A stretch of DNA of 64,000 bases from Corallococcus soli (GCF_014930455.1 NZ_JAAIYO010000006.1:248001-312000), one strand, 5' to 3'. Shown: positions 33,998 to 43,377, numbered from the stretch's first letter. Translations and numbers: made by a program. The notes: generated from the sequence alone by a model not told the origin.

Positions 33998-34400
33998 GTA
34001 GTCCCTGGAGGGTCCCACCCTGGAAGTCGAGTTCCCACGCTTAACCGGCGGACGGCCCAGATGCGATGGCCTACCGTCGGGGTGCATACGCCTGAACGTC
34101 CCAAGGCGTTTCCACTGTTGCGCACGCGACGCGCTGCGGTCTCTCCCTGGCCTCGGTACGCTGCCCCCTTCCGTCCACAGGCACCTGTTCCCCCCTCCAA
34201 CCGGCCCTCCGTCCACGAATGCGTTCGGAGCCGAGGGGGTCATCAGCACCTCCTCCTCCTGACGTCCTTCGCAGCCTCGGTGTTGAGTTCCTTGGAGTGA
34301 CCGCTGGGCATACAGCCTGGCCCTTTGTCGCCCACCAATCCAAGACCTGGCTTCGTGCTAACTTCATGAGGGATTGGCTCACCATCAAACCAAACTCCCC
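33998..34400. other. 403-bp intergenic region, divergent
   Basis: It separates the phenolic-lipid operon from T6SS-like module A and should hold both promoters. Its base composition is slightly lower in GC toward 34260-34400. No repeat, hairpin with long arms, RNA gene or convincing sigma-factor motif was seen. Short ORFs here show no coding character. Confidence 0.5.
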
Positions 34401-35774
34401 ATGGAACGCACCGAATCAGCGAGCCGCCGTCATCAGGCCCGTTCTCTTCTAGAACAACCCGATAGGATTCCGCGTTGGGATGTCCTGGAGGTGCATCTGG
34501 ACGATGCGGCCTTTCTGTCCACGCAGTGGGACCGGGCCCTGGAATGCTCGAACCGAAACCTCCAGCGCGTGAAGGAAAGCGTCGAGCAACGCCTGCATTC
34601 CCATCTGGATGCACTCGTGGTCGCTGGCTCCAAGGTAGCGGAACGCATGCTGCGGCCCGCCCGCTCGCACGAGGACCCTGAGTACATCCGAGCCGCGTGC
34701 ATGGCACTCCTGCGGTCAGGCACACCCAGGGGGTTGGACTCCGTGCTCCAGACCTTCCTTGAAGGCGAACCGGACATGCGCAAGGAAGCACAGCGCGCAC
34801 TGGAACTGGAAGGCGGCGAAGGGCTTCCACGTTGCCTTCATCTCCTCCTCTCGCACGCGGAGCCACGCATACTGGCTGCCGTGCTTGAGGTGCTCCGCTT
34901 CCGTCGGATCCCCCTGGAAGCATCATGGAAGGAGTCATTGGCACGCGTGGAGGCACCCGACCTTCAGTCCGCGCTCCTACGTGGAGCGTGTTTCGCCCCG
35001 CAACAGGAGGTCCGGCCCGCCGAGCTTCGAACAGCCCTCCAAGCCCTGGATCCAGCGATTCGCGAGGCGGCCCTGGTGCTGGGCCTCGTGCGTGGCCAAC
35101 GCATCGCGTGGCAAGCCTGCCAGCAACAGCTGGACGCCAGAGATGGGGCCGGAAGCATGGCGCGGCTTCTGCTCGCAATCGGAGGAAAGGACAAGGACAT
35201 CGAACGGCTGAAAAGCCTGCTCCAGGTGCCCGAACTCAGAGCCGATGTGCTCTGGGCACTCGGCTTCAGTGGGCGACCGGCCGCAGCCGAAGCCTGTCTG
35301 CCCTGGATGCATGACAAGGCCTTCGCCAACATCGCGGCGGAGGCGTTCTGCTCGATCGTTGGCCTGAAGCTGGAGGGTCCCCTGGCGAAAGAACAGGATC
35401 CAGAGGACGAGGAACCTGGGCCACTCGAGGAAGACCTTGACGGCGAGCCGCGCCCTGGAGGCGCAGCTGCACTCATCGCACCCGCTCCCGAAGCCGTCAC
35501 GTCATGGTGGGCCAGGGCTCGACGAGGATTCGATCCAACCGAGCGGTATCGCAATGGCACGCCCACGAGCGCACAGGACCTGAGCACGGTGCTCCTGGGC
35601 GCCCCCATGCGCCGTCGGCCACCCCTGGCACTTGAGCTGTTGATTCGAAGCCAGGGCCGCATCGGGGTGGAAGTCCGGGCATGGGCTCGCTTACAATGGG
35701 AGCAATTGCATGCTGCGAAGGGTGAGTCGGGACGTCTGAAGGCCCAGCCATTCGCCACGGCAATGAACGGATGA
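34401..35774 (+). CDS. TIGR02270-family HEAT-like protein of T6SS-like module A
   Basis: A 457-residue, mostly helical protein starting at ATG 34401 (an upstream in-frame start at 34374 adds nine residues). It shows the TIGR02270 order: a WDVLEVHLDDAAFLSTQWDRAL opening, repeated helix pairs (EYIRAACMALLRSG, ADVLWALGFSGRPAAAEACLPWM) and an RRPPLALELLIRSQG C-terminal block with a late WARLQWEQL. Family members occur in several copies in Myxococcus beside DUF4150/DUF2169 and effector genes of type VI secretion. Likely an adaptor or chaperone for the following cargo; inference from neighbours. Confidence 0.85.
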   Translation: MERTESASRRHQARSLLEQPDRIPRWDVLEVHLDDAAFLSTQWDRALECSNRNLQRVKESVEQRLHSHLDALVVAGSKVAERMLRPARSHEDPEYIRAACMALLRSGTPRGLDSVLQTFLEGEPDMRKEAQRALELEGGEGLPRCLHLLLSHAEPRILAAVLEVLRFRRIPLEASWKESLARVEAPDLQSALLRGACFAPQQEVRPAELRTALQALDPAIREAALVLGLVRGQRIAWQACQQQLDARDGAGSMARLLLAIGGKDKDIERLKSLLQVPELRADVLWALGFSGRPAAAEACLPWMHDKAFANIAAEAFCSIVGLKLEGPLAKEQDPEDEEPGPLEEDLDGEPRPGGAAALIAPAPEAVTSWWARARRGFDPTERYRNGTPTSAQDLSTVLLGAPMRRRPPLALELLIRSQGRIGVEVRAWARLQWEQLHAAKGESGRLKAQPFATAMNG

Positions 35775-35822
35775 ACCCCGTCACGCGTCACTGAAGCCTG
35801 GTCTGGACTCCAAGGGAGCGGC

Positions 35823-36287
35823 ATGGGAACGACAGTCGGCGTGAACAAGATGTCGATCGTCCACAAGGACTCCAACGGCGTGACGATGGCCATGCCGGAC
35901 GTCTGCAAGACGCCCAGCCCAGCAGGCCCCGTCCCCATCCCCTACCCCAACATCGCGCGCTCGGCGGACACGGCGAAGGGGAGCGAGACGGTGCTGGTCG
36001 AGGGCAAGCCCGTGTGCGTCAAGGACTCGAACTTCAGCACCAGCACCGGCGACGAGGCCGGGACAGCGGGAGGCGGCGTCGCCTCCAACAAGACGAAGGG
36101 CAAGGCGGAGTTCGTCAACTACTCCTTCGATGTGAAATTCGAAGGGAAGAACGTGGCCAGGGCCATGGACCTGATGACCCACAACGACAAGAACACGCCA
36201 CCCTTCCCCCTCATCCAGCCTCCGGTCATCGCCCTGGGAAAAGGACCGGACGACTCGAAGTGTCTCTGCTGCAAGAAGACCCTCTAG
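35823..36287 (+). CDS. PAAR-like DUF4150 protein, module A
   Basis: A 154-residue DUF4150 (PAAR-like) protein, expected to sharpen the T6SS spike tip and carry cargo. Conserved parts: MPDVCKTPSPAGPVPIPYPN near residue 24, FSTSTGDEAGTAGGG near 70 and TKGKAEFVNYSFDVKFEGKNVARAMD near 90-115 (split). The C-terminus ends in a Cys cluster, CLCC, in KCLCCKKTL. AAGGGAG precedes ATG 35823. About three quarters of residues match the module B copy at 52951-53415, so the two arose by duplication. Confidence 0.92.
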   Translation: MGTTVGVNKMSIVHKDSNGVTMAMPDVCKTPSPAGPVPIPYPNIARSADTAKGSETVLVEGKPVCVKDSNFSTSTGDEAGTAGGGVASNKTKGKAEFVNYSFDVKFEGKNVARAMDLMTHNDKNTPPFPLIQPPVIALGKGPDDSKCLCCKKTL

Positions 36288-36305
36288 TCTGCTGGAGCGC
36301 GTACG

Positions 36306-37397
36306 GTGAGGCTCGTCGTGACAGGGATTGGCATGGTGACCGCACTGGGATACGGCGCGACGGGAAGTTGCGCGGCCATCCGGGCGGGCCTGTCACGTCC
36401 ACAGGCCCTGGATGGACTGGTCGTGGAGGATGGCGAGGGGGGCTCGCAGCCCGTCACCGGCTTTCCTGTATCGGGCTATGCGGAGGGGTTCTTCCTGGTG
36501 GGCGCGTGGCTCAGACTGGCGGCGGGCAGCCTGGATGATTTGCGTCATGGGATGGAGTGGCCTTCGCCCTCCGACGTGTCCTTCTGGGGAAGGACCGGAC
36601 TCTTGGCCCTGACGCCCTTCATCGACGAGGCCCGGTTCGGCTGGTCCCTGGGCCAACGCCCTCATGCCCTCGTGGAGGACTTCGTCCAGCCGTTGCTCAC
36701 GCTCCAACACCTTCCCGTATCGATTGAGCGCAGTCGCCCACTGGCCCTTGGGCACTGCGGGTTGGTGGCGGCCCTCTAGCAAGCCCGTCACCTGCTGGAG
36801 GAACGAAGGCTGGAGCGGGTCATCATCGTCGCGGCGGACTCCTATGCCGATGTCCCAAGTCTGGAGTGGATTGACGGGCAGGGGCGACTCAAGCAGCCCC
36901 GGATGCCGGTGGGCCTGATGCCCGGGCAGGCAGGAGCGTGCCTCCTGATCGAGGGAGAAGGAGCGGCCAGGGCGCGCGGAGCGCCCCTGGGCATCTGCGT
37001 CCAGGGAGCGTCCTTCGCCGCCGGGCCGGGTGAGCGGCGAATGCCACATGTGCTGGGCCGTGAGCTGGCCGCGTCAATCCTCCTCGTGCTTCGTGACGCG
37101 CGGGTGCCCCTGCCGTATCAGGGATGTCTGGTCCTGGACCTGAATGGCGAGGAGTGGAAGTCAGCCGCCTGGGCCCATGCCCAGTTGCACCTGACGGAGC
37201 ACGTCGACTTCGAGAACTGCCGGGTTCGGGTTCCTGCTGAATCGCTGGGTGAAACCGGAGCGTCGAGCGCGGTCGTGGGGGCCGGAGTGGCCATCTCCGA
37301 GCTGCGCTCCTCCCACGACGAGAGCGCTATCGTTTGCTCTCTTTCCGACCACGGCGACTCCGGGGTCATCCTGCTCCAGCGAACTCTTGAGCGGTAG
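36306..37397 (+). pseudogene. Ketosynthase-fold protein, module A, interrupted by one in-frame TAG
   Basis: A single frame of 363 codons from GTG 36306 is open except for TAG at 36777-36779 (codon 158). Reading through gives a beta-ketoacyl-synthase-like protein: MRLVVTGIGMVTALG opening, VIIVAADSYAD, QAGACLLIEGEG and a final SLGETGASSAVVGAGVAI block. These align in order with the intact module B paralogue at 53420-54649. The usual nucleophilic Cys and catalytic His residues are not in place. As read it yields a 157-residue fragment; the rest could restart only at internal codons such as ATG 36903. TAG ends other genes here, so it is a true stop. Confidence 0.8.
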
Positions 37398-37414
37398 CTC
37401 ACAAGGAGGTTGTC

Positions 37415-38161
37415 ATGGCGTTCACTGCCGCGAAGGACCACATCCTCTCGACATACCCGATGCAGGCGGTGCTTTGCCGCTCCAAGGAGTATCGAAAGAA
37501 CGGCATCAACTGTATCCGCGGAGACCCAGGCAAACTCGCCCGCGTCTACAACAACAACAGCAAGATCAAGAAGTACTTGATTGAGAACGCCATCGGGACC
37601 CGGACTCCAGGCGCAACCGCGGGTGACGACTCGCACGCCGCCGGCTATCACTTCAATCATTTCACCGAAAAAGCAGGCACGCCCTATCCAAACGCGGGCC
37701 ATCACATCCTGCCTTGCGAGCTGTTCACCGTCAAAAGCGAGGGGAGCAAACAGGGGGGCGTGTTCGAGGAAGAGGAGTTCAAGATCCTCCGTCGGGTGAA
37801 GTACGACATCAACAACGGAGAGAACCTTATCTTCCTACCCGCCATCAATAACAGCCATTGTGGCGTCCACCAACTACCTTGCCACGTTGGCAGCCACCCC
37901 GGCTACACCGCGGAAGTGTCATTCGACGTCGAGCAGATCAACCTGCTCCTCAAGGAGAGCCTCAATGAACCCTGCGAGGACTGGAAGCCACCCGAGAGCA
38001 TTCCGGCCGAGATCAAGAAATACGAGAAGAAATACTGGAATTGGATTGTAACGTTCGGCGAAACCACGAAGGGTTCGCACATCAACACGTTCCGCAAGGA
38101 GCTGGTCGCCGAGCTGACAAAAAAGACGAAGTCCCGGCCCAGACTGGGCAAGACAACCTGA
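37415..38161 (+). CDS. AHH-type nuclease toxin, module A
   Basis: A 248-residue protein with the AHH/HNH-like pattern: AGHHILPCELF near residue 90, NNGENLIFLP near 130 and LPCHVGSHPGY near 150, giving paired His and late H-x-G-x-H metal/catalytic positions. It is predicted to be a secreted nuclease effector. AAGGAGGT, 6 bp before ATG 37415, is the best ribosome site in the window. Base composition is clearly lower in GC than in flanking genes, suggesting acquisition. Two candidate immunity genes follow. Confidence 0.8.
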   Translation: MAFTAAKDHILSTYPMQAVLCRSKEYRKNGINCIRGDPGKLARVYNNNSKIKKYLIENAIGTRTPGATAGDDSHAAGYHFNHFTEKAGTPYPNAGHHILPCELFTVKSEGSKQGGVFEEEEFKILRRVKYDINNGENLIFLPAINNSHCGVHQLPCHVGSHPGYTAEVSFDVEQINLLLKESLNEPCEDWKPPESIPAEIKKYEKKYWNWIVTFGETTKGSHINTFRKELVAELTKKTKSRPRLGKTT

Positions 38162-38181
38162 CACACCTCAGGCCCAACCTC

Positions 38182-38781
38182 ATGAGCTTTCGACCCTGGC
38201 TTTCGGACGACGAGAATGACGCGTATGCATGGATCACCTATGCGCCCAGCGCGTTGAGGAAAGAGCCCAAGGAGTACGAACTGCACAAGGGCATTACAGT
38301 GCAGCACTGGTATCCAGTGAATGTGACCTTCCCGCTGGCGGAGGACCGAGGTCTTGAACTCACGGACTCCATCCCCAACACCCTCGGCCTCATCATCGTG
38401 TCGGAGCGACTGAAACGGTTCCTGGAGGCGAACGCAGGAGCCCACATGGAGTTCCTCCCTGCCCGTCTTCTCGATCAAAAGGACCGGCTCGTTCCGGAGC
38501 CCTACTTCATCCTGAACCTGCTGGAAGTCGTGGAGTGCGTCGATCTTGAGAAGTCGCAGTACGAACGCTCAGCGATAATTCCCTCATTCATTGCCTGGTT
38601 CTCGCTCCTGGTCGTGGATCCGGCACGGATTCCCCCGGAAGCGAAGCTCTTCCGGCTCAAGGAGAAGCCCAACCTCATCCTGATTCGAGAGGACCTCGCC
38701 CAGGTGCTCGTCAATGAGGACTACACGGGCATGATGTTCCTGGACTTGGAGGAGTACGGCAGGGAATGGGGACGGACCTGA
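38182..38781 (+). CDS. Imm11/DUF1629-like immunity protein, module A
   Basis: A 199-residue protein starting at ATG 38182, 21 bp after the nuclease gene. It has the pattern LTDSIPNTLGLIIVSERLKRFLE, VVECVDLEKS, RIPPEAKLFRLKEKP and LIREDLAQVLV, shared in order with the module B protein at 55449-56036. This resembles the Imm11/DUF1629 (MXAN_0049-type) family of predicted immunity proteins. No signal peptide. Probably neutralises the upstream AHH nuclease in the cytoplasm. Confidence 0.7.
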   Translation: MSFRPWLSDDENDAYAWITYAPSALRKEPKEYELHKGITVQHWYPVNVTFPLAEDRGLELTDSIPNTLGLIIVSERLKRFLEANAGAHMEFLPARLLDQKDRLVPEPYFILNLLEVVECVDLEKSQYERSAIIPSFIAWFSLLVVDPARIPPEAKLFRLKEKPNLILIREDLAQVLVNEDYTGMMFLDLEEYGREWGRT

Positions 38782-38800
38782 GCGTGAGAGACCCGGGAGC

Positions 38801-39550
38801 ATGATCCATCACGAAACCAACGCGCTCGAAGCCATCCGGGTCCTGACGCTTGAGGTCGAAAGCGGGCCGCTCCCCGTAGAGGAGCGCGAGCGCATCCTCT
38901 TCCACCTGTCGCGGCATTGCCGCATCGCCGCGCTCAGCGCGCTGCTGGCCCGGGCGGATGTCGTGTCCTTCCGCGAGCGCCTCCGGATGTCTGGAACGTG
39001 GCGACTGAACCTCCTGAGTGACCGCGCCACACAGGAGAGGCCCTTCAACCGGTTCACGGGGGCTGCCCAGATCGCTCCACTCTGTGATGCCCTCGCTGCC
39101 GGTGCGGACACGGTCGCTCAAGACATCGCGCGCATGTCCGCGTCCGGGTGGCTGACACGCAAGGAGTTCGAGGACGATTTCTACTATGGGCGGCTGCTGG
39201 GCGGGTTCGCCCTTCGAGAGCCTGGGTGGGAAACCGCAGCGGATGGCCTGCTGTCCGGTCTCGTCCGCGTCATCGGGGATGAGGGCGCGCCTCGGGTCCG
39301 CGTGTGCCGGGCCCTGTTGACCCACGAGTCCGGCGCATTTCTCGACGCCCTGTTGGAACTCCTGGAGCAGCATGGCGCCTGGTTCCGAGCCAGGGCGGGT
39401 ACCCTGCAATCCCGCGAACCCGCATTCGGGTTGGAACGTTCCGTTTGCGTGGAGGGGCTGGCATTGCTGCACCTCGCCCTGCTCCACGGCTTGTCGATCG
39501 ACCCGGAAGCGGAATACCCATTGATGCCTGACATTGTCCGAGTGGGCTGA
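38801..39550 (+). CDS. Imm49-like immunity protein, module A
   Basis: A 249-residue helical protein, ATG 38801 with GGGAGC upstream, 19 bp after the Imm11-like gene. The C-terminus GLALLHLALLHGL ... EAEYPLMPDIVRVG matches the module B protein (GLALLRLAELLGM ... LAEYPLIPRFAR). This helical repeat pattern ending in EYPxxP fits Imm49-type immunity proteins. Each module thus has two immunity candidates behind one toxin; whether both bind the nuclease is unknown. Confidence 0.65.
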   Translation: MIHHETNALEAIRVLTLEVESGPLPVEERERILFHLSRHCRIAALSALLARADVVSFRERLRMSGTWRLNLLSDRATQERPFNRFTGAAQIAPLCDALAAGADTVAQDIARMSASGWLTRKEFEDDFYYGRLLGGFALREPGWETAADGLLSGLVRVIGDEGAPRVRVCRALLTHESGAFLDALLELLEQHGAWFRARAGTLQSREPAFGLERSVCVEGLALLHLALLHGLSIDPEAEYPLMPDIVRVG

Positions 39551-39985
39551 GCCCTCCGGGCGGTATTGCTCCTGACGCGGTTGAACATGGTGGCATCCAG
39601 GGCCCTGTCCATGTGCCGTGACTGGTTCGCCCTCGACCTGAAGGCGCACTCCTACGAAGTGCGCGCCTCCTCACCAGACCCGTCCCTATCGGAGACGACA
39701 TGGGCCGGATTCGCCGTGTCACTGGCGCGCCCGGATGAGGATGCCCAGAGGGCCACTCCCGTGATGAACGTCTGCCTGCCCTGCCCGGCGCCGCATCGAC
39801 GGGCTCATCCCCTTTGCCCCTGAGCTTCCCGTGGACGCCAGACTTTTGGACCCGCGTCCCAGGCAATAACGGTCATGGGCCTCGTACCCGAGGACGTGAC
39901 GGCTCGCGCTCAGGGACAGGCGCCCCCGTGAGACGCGAGACGCACGTTGGGTTCCCGCTGTGACTCCAACGTTCCAGGGCGTGCC
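39551..39985. other. 435-bp intergenic region after module A
   Basis: No convincing gene. A plus-strand ORF at 39566-39823 (85 codons) shows no family pattern and could be a remnant. A small inverted repeat CCTCG/CGAGG lies near 39879-39892 and may be a terminator. The region probably marks the downstream edge of the effector module. Confidence 0.4.
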
Positions 39986-41524
39986 ATGACGGTCCGAAAC
40001 CCGAAGCGTACCCGCTCCTCCCGTCGTAGCACTCCAGCCCTGCTGTCCCTTGGACTGCTGGGTCTCTCCGGGCCCGCGTGGGCCGCGACTCCCGCCACCT
40101 TCGCGGCCCCCGTGGAATCCTCCACGGGCCCGGGCCCGCGCTACGTGGCAGCCGCCGACTTCAACAAGGACGGCGTCCCTGACGTCGCCATCGCGAACAT
40201 CCCAAACCGCACCCTCGCCATCCAGCTCGGCTCCACGACGGGGATGCTCGCCACCCCGCGGACGGTGGCCCTGCCCACCAGTCTCACCCCGCCCGTCTCC
40301 GTCGCCGGTGTCTCGGACTTCAACGGGGATGGCAATCCGGACGTCGCCGTCGTGGGCAACAACGTCGTCGCCGCGTTCTACGGCGACGGCGCGGGCGGCT
40401 TCCTGTCCACGCCGCCCGGCCTGGCCCAACTCCCGAGCGAGCCGGCGGCCTTTCGCGGACTCGCCGTCGCCAACCTCGTCGAGAACACGGCGTCCCCGGA
40501 GCTGCTGACCTTTTCCCCCACGAACCAGTTCGTCTTCATCGTCACCGCTCCCGGCGCTCCCTTTCCTACCGAACGTCCGGTGCTCCTGTCTCCCAACACC
40601 CTGGACATCGCCGTGGCGGACGTCACCGGAGACGGCCACGTCGACATCGTCGGCGTGAATGCCGCCGGCGTCATGGCCATCCAGGCCGGTGATGGCACCG
40701 GGAAGTTTCCCTCGCTCGTGAACTCCACCGCGCCCAACTTCGCCGCACGACTCGCGTTGGGGGACGCCACCGGCGACGGCCTCAGGGACCTCATCGTGGC
40801 GGGCAACCAGTACGTGTCCGTCACGCCCAGCATGGGCGACAACACCTACGGCTCGTTCATCCGGTCCAACACCACCGTCAACGCCAGGGATATCGCCCTC
40901 GCGGACTTCAACCTGGACGGCCTGCTCGACGTGGCCGTGGCCTCTGTTACCGGACCGGACGTCACCGTGCTCATCAACCAGGGCGATGGCACCTTCGCCC
41001 AGCCCACCGTCCTCTCCACCAACAGCCCGGCCTCCGACATCGACGTCGCGGACTGGAACGGGGATGGCAGGCCGGACATCGTCGTGACCCGGGAGCAGGC
41101 CAACACCGCCGTCGTGTTCCTCAACACGACCGGGGTCGTCGCGGACGTCGCCGTGCGCCTCGTGGCCCGGCCCGTCTTCGACCTCTTCAATCCGTACATC
41201 CGCTATGACGTGTCCGTGACGAACAACGGCCCCGAGCCGCTCGACATGGCCACCGTCACCGCGTCGCTGCCCGCCCCGCTGACCGCCTCGTCCGGCCAGT
41301 GCACGCCGGGCGCGAGGAGCGCCATCTGCGGCTTCAGCGCCATCGCTCCGGGGGCCACGCAGAGCCGGTCCTTCACCGTCCGCCTGATCCTGTTCACCTT
41401 CGGTCTGCCCTACACTGTCACGGCCCGCCGCACGGCCAGCACCCCGACGGACCTCAACCCGGCCAATGACCGGACCTCGCGAAGCTGCATCGTCCTCGGC
41501 CCGCTCCTGACCTCCTGCAACTGA
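39986..41524 (+). CDS. Secreted FG-GAP/VCBS-repeat protein with DUF11-like C-terminus
   Basis: A 512-residue protein from ATG 39986: signal peptide (basic KRTRSSRR stretch, then LLSLGLLGLSGPAWAA). About seven VCBS/FG-GAP repeats follow, each with a calcium-type loop such as DFNKDGVPDVAIAN, DFNGDGNPDVAVVG, DVTGDGHVDIVGV, DFNLDGLLDVAVA and DWNGDGRPDIVVT. They form an integrin-alpha-like beta-propeller. The last 130 residues (DVSVTNNGPEPLDMATVTASLP) look like a DUF11 repeat of surface proteins. It is exported and possibly adhesive. Single gene, followed by a GST gene. Confidence 0.88.
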   Translation: MTVRNPKRTRSSRRSTPALLSLGLLGLSGPAWAATPATFAAPVESSTGPGPRYVAAADFNKDGVPDVAIANIPNRTLAIQLGSTTGMLATPRTVALPTSLTPPVSVAGVSDFNGDGNPDVAVVGNNVVAAFYGDGAGGFLSTPPGLAQLPSEPAAFRGLAVANLVENTASPELLTFSPTNQFVFIVTAPGAPFPTERPVLLSPNTLDIAVADVTGDGHVDIVGVNAAGVMAIQAGDGTGKFPSLVNSTAPNFAARLALGDATGDGLRDLIVAGNQYVSVTPSMGDNTYGSFIRSNTTVNARDIALADFNLDGLLDVAVASVTGPDVTVLINQGDGTFAQPTVLSTNSPASDIDVADWNGDGRPDIVVTREQANTAVVFLNTTGVVADVAVRLVARPVFDLFNPYIRYDVSVTNNGPEPLDMATVTASLPAPLTASSGQCTPGARSAICGFSAIAPGATQSRSFTVRLILFTFGLPYTVTARRTASTPTDLNPANDRTSRSCIVLGPLLTSCN

Positions 41525-41697
41525 GGCCGGGACTGAACCCAGGCGGGGCGGGACCTCCGGGCCCGACGCCGGGTGTCCGCAGCGAGGCCGAACGCGGAGC
41601 TGCGCCCGGAACCCGGCAGGTCGAAGCGTTCGTGCAGCACACCGACATGAGGGCTTCGGTCAGCGCGAGGGCGCGCCTGGGAGTAGAACACCCGCCC

Positions 41698-42351
41698 ATG
41701 ATCAAGCTCCACCAGTTCAACCCTTCTGGGAATTGCTACAAGGTCCGCCTGCTGCTGCATCAGCTCGCGATTCCGTTTGAAACGCGGGAGGTGGATCTCT
41801 CCGCGGGAGAGACGCGCACGCCGGAGTTCAAGGCGATGAACCCCATTGCCCGGACCCCCACCGTGGAGCTGGAGCCAGGTGTCTTCCTCGCCGAGTCCAA
41901 CGCCATCCTCTGGTATTTCGGCGAGGGCACGCCCTTCATCCCCACCGACCGGCTGGAGCGGGCGCGAATGCTCCAGTGGATGTTCTTCGAACAGTACAGT
42001 CACGAGCCCTACATCGCCGTGGCTCGTGCGTGGCTCGCCTACTTCGGTGTCCCTCCCGGCAAGGAGAAGGAGCTGGAGGAGCGCATCCAGAAAGGCTACG
42101 CCGCGCTCGACGTCATGGAGGGCGAGCTGAGCAAGCGGCCCTTCTTCGCGGGCGAGCACTACAGCCTCGCGGACATCGCGCTGTATGCGTACACGCACGT
42201 AGCGGAAGAGGGCCGCTTCGACCTGGGCCGCCATCCCGCCATCCGCGCCTGGTTCGAGCGGGTGCAGGCCCAGCCCCGCCACCTGCGCATCACCGACGTC
42301 ATCAACGCGCCGTCGGCTTCGCGCTCCTCCCAAGTGAAGCCGGGGCTGTAG
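41698..42351 (+). CDS. Glutathione S-transferase
   Basis: A 217-residue GST. The N-terminal thioredoxin-like domain holds NPSGNCYKVRLLLHQLAIP, NPIARTPTVEL and the glutathione-contacting ESNAILWYFG; the helical C-terminal domain holds FFAGEHYSLADIALYAYTHVAEEGRFDL, with the family Asp in LADIAL. The ATG at 41698 fits the fold start; earlier in-frame Met codons are in non-coding-like sequence. The gene is immediately followed, without gap, by the GTG start of the TIM-barrel protein. Confidence 0.93.
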   Translation: MIKLHQFNPSGNCYKVRLLLHQLAIPFETREVDLSAGETRTPEFKAMNPIARTPTVELEPGVFLAESNAILWYFGEGTPFIPTDRLERARMLQWMFFEQYSHEPYIAVARAWLAYFGVPPGKEKELEERIQKGYAALDVMEGELSKRPFFAGEHYSLADIALYAYTHVAEEGRFDLGRHPAIRAWFERVQAQPRHLRITDVINAPSASRSSQVKPGL

Positions 42352-43311
42352 GTGGGCAGGTACGCGAGGAAGCGCGGAAGAGAATCCCCAGGTGCTCTGC
42401 AAGAAAGCCCCAGCGGTGCTGGGGGCCCGTGGCCGAAATGGTTCGCGCCCGTGCTGCTCATGGCCGCCGTGGGATGCAGCGAGCCACGGCATTCTGCTCC
42501 ACCCGACGCTCCGCTCGGCGCGTTCAACTTCACGCTGGAGTCGCGGCCGGTCGCCGCGCAGGTGCAATTGCTCGACTCGCTCGGCTACGCCGGAGTGACG
42601 CTGTTCTGGCCGGGCCGTGAAGCCTTCGACACCTACGCCACCCAGCCTGCGGTGCTGGCGGGACGGGTCCGCCTTCCCGCCGTCCTCTTCGTCCTGCCCT
42701 TCGACACGGACTGGGACCGTGAGGCGCTGGACGGGATGCTGGCGGCGCTCTCCCCACGGAGGACGGCGCTCTGGCTCATCCTGAGCGGTCCTCCGGACGC
42801 GAAGGCGGCCATGGTCGCCTCGGTCCGCGACGTGGTGGACCTGGCCACCGCGCGCGGAGTGGACGTCGTCCTGTACCCACATGACGGCGAGGCCATCGAG
42901 AACGTCGAGGAGTCGCTTGCCCTGCTCGCCGCGGTCGCCCGTCCCCGGTTGAAGACCTCGCTCCATCTGTGTCACGAGCTCCGGGCGGGGAACCGGGACC
43001 GGCTGGAGGAGGTCATCGCGGCCGCCGCGCCCCAGCTCGCGCTCGTGAGCATCCACGGCGCGGCACGCGAGTTTGATCCGCACGCTCCCGGCTGGTCCGA
43101 AGTCATCCAGCCGCTCGACCAGGGCGACCTCGACGTGGGGACCCGGTACCTGCGCCCCTTGCGCCGCGCCGGTTACGAGGGCCCCATGCTGCTCCACACC
43201 TTCGGCATCGAAGCGCCACCGGAGGAGCACTTCCGCCGCTCGATGCTGAAGTGGCGTGAGCTGTCGCGCTCGGTGGAGGACACCCTCCTGGAAGCCCCCA
43301 CGAAGGGCTGA
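42352..43311 (+). CDS. Sugar-phosphate-isomerase/epimerase-like TIM-barrel lipoprotein
   Basis: A 319-residue protein. An Arg-rich start leads to a hydrophobic stretch ending LLMAAVGC, a lipobox. The rest resembles xylose-isomerase-type TIM barrels: FTLESRPVAAQVQLLDSLGYAGVTLFW, DVVLYPHDGEAIENVEESLALL, TSLHLCHELRAGN and LVSIHGAAREFDPH. Metal-site residues E/H/H are at expected strand ends. GTG 42352 directly follows the GST stop; the true start could be slightly downstream because 25 residues before the signal helix is long. Substrate unknown. Confidence 0.75.
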   Translation: MGRYARKRGRESPGALQESPSGAGGPWPKWFAPVLLMAAVGCSEPRHSAPPDAPLGAFNFTLESRPVAAQVQLLDSLGYAGVTLFWPGREAFDTYATQPAVLAGRVRLPAVLFVLPFDTDWDREALDGMLAALSPRRTALWLILSGPPDAKAAMVASVRDVVDLATARGVDVVLYPHDGEAIENVEESLALLAAVARPRLKTSLHLCHELRAGNRDRLEEVIAAAAPQLALVSIHGAAREFDPHAPGWSEVIQPLDQGDLDVGTRYLRPLRRAGYEGPMLLHTFGIEAPPEEHFRRSMLKWRELSRSVEDTLLEAPTKG

Positions 43312-43377
43312 CGCGACCAGGGCCAGCACGGCCCGGGCTCGCACTCCTGCGGCTTCTCGCCCATGGGCTTCGAGCCG

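Noticed and set aside
39566-39823. An 85-codon plus-strand gene after module A
   Set aside because: No ribosome site, composition or family pattern supports it; kept only as a possible remnant in the intergenic entry.
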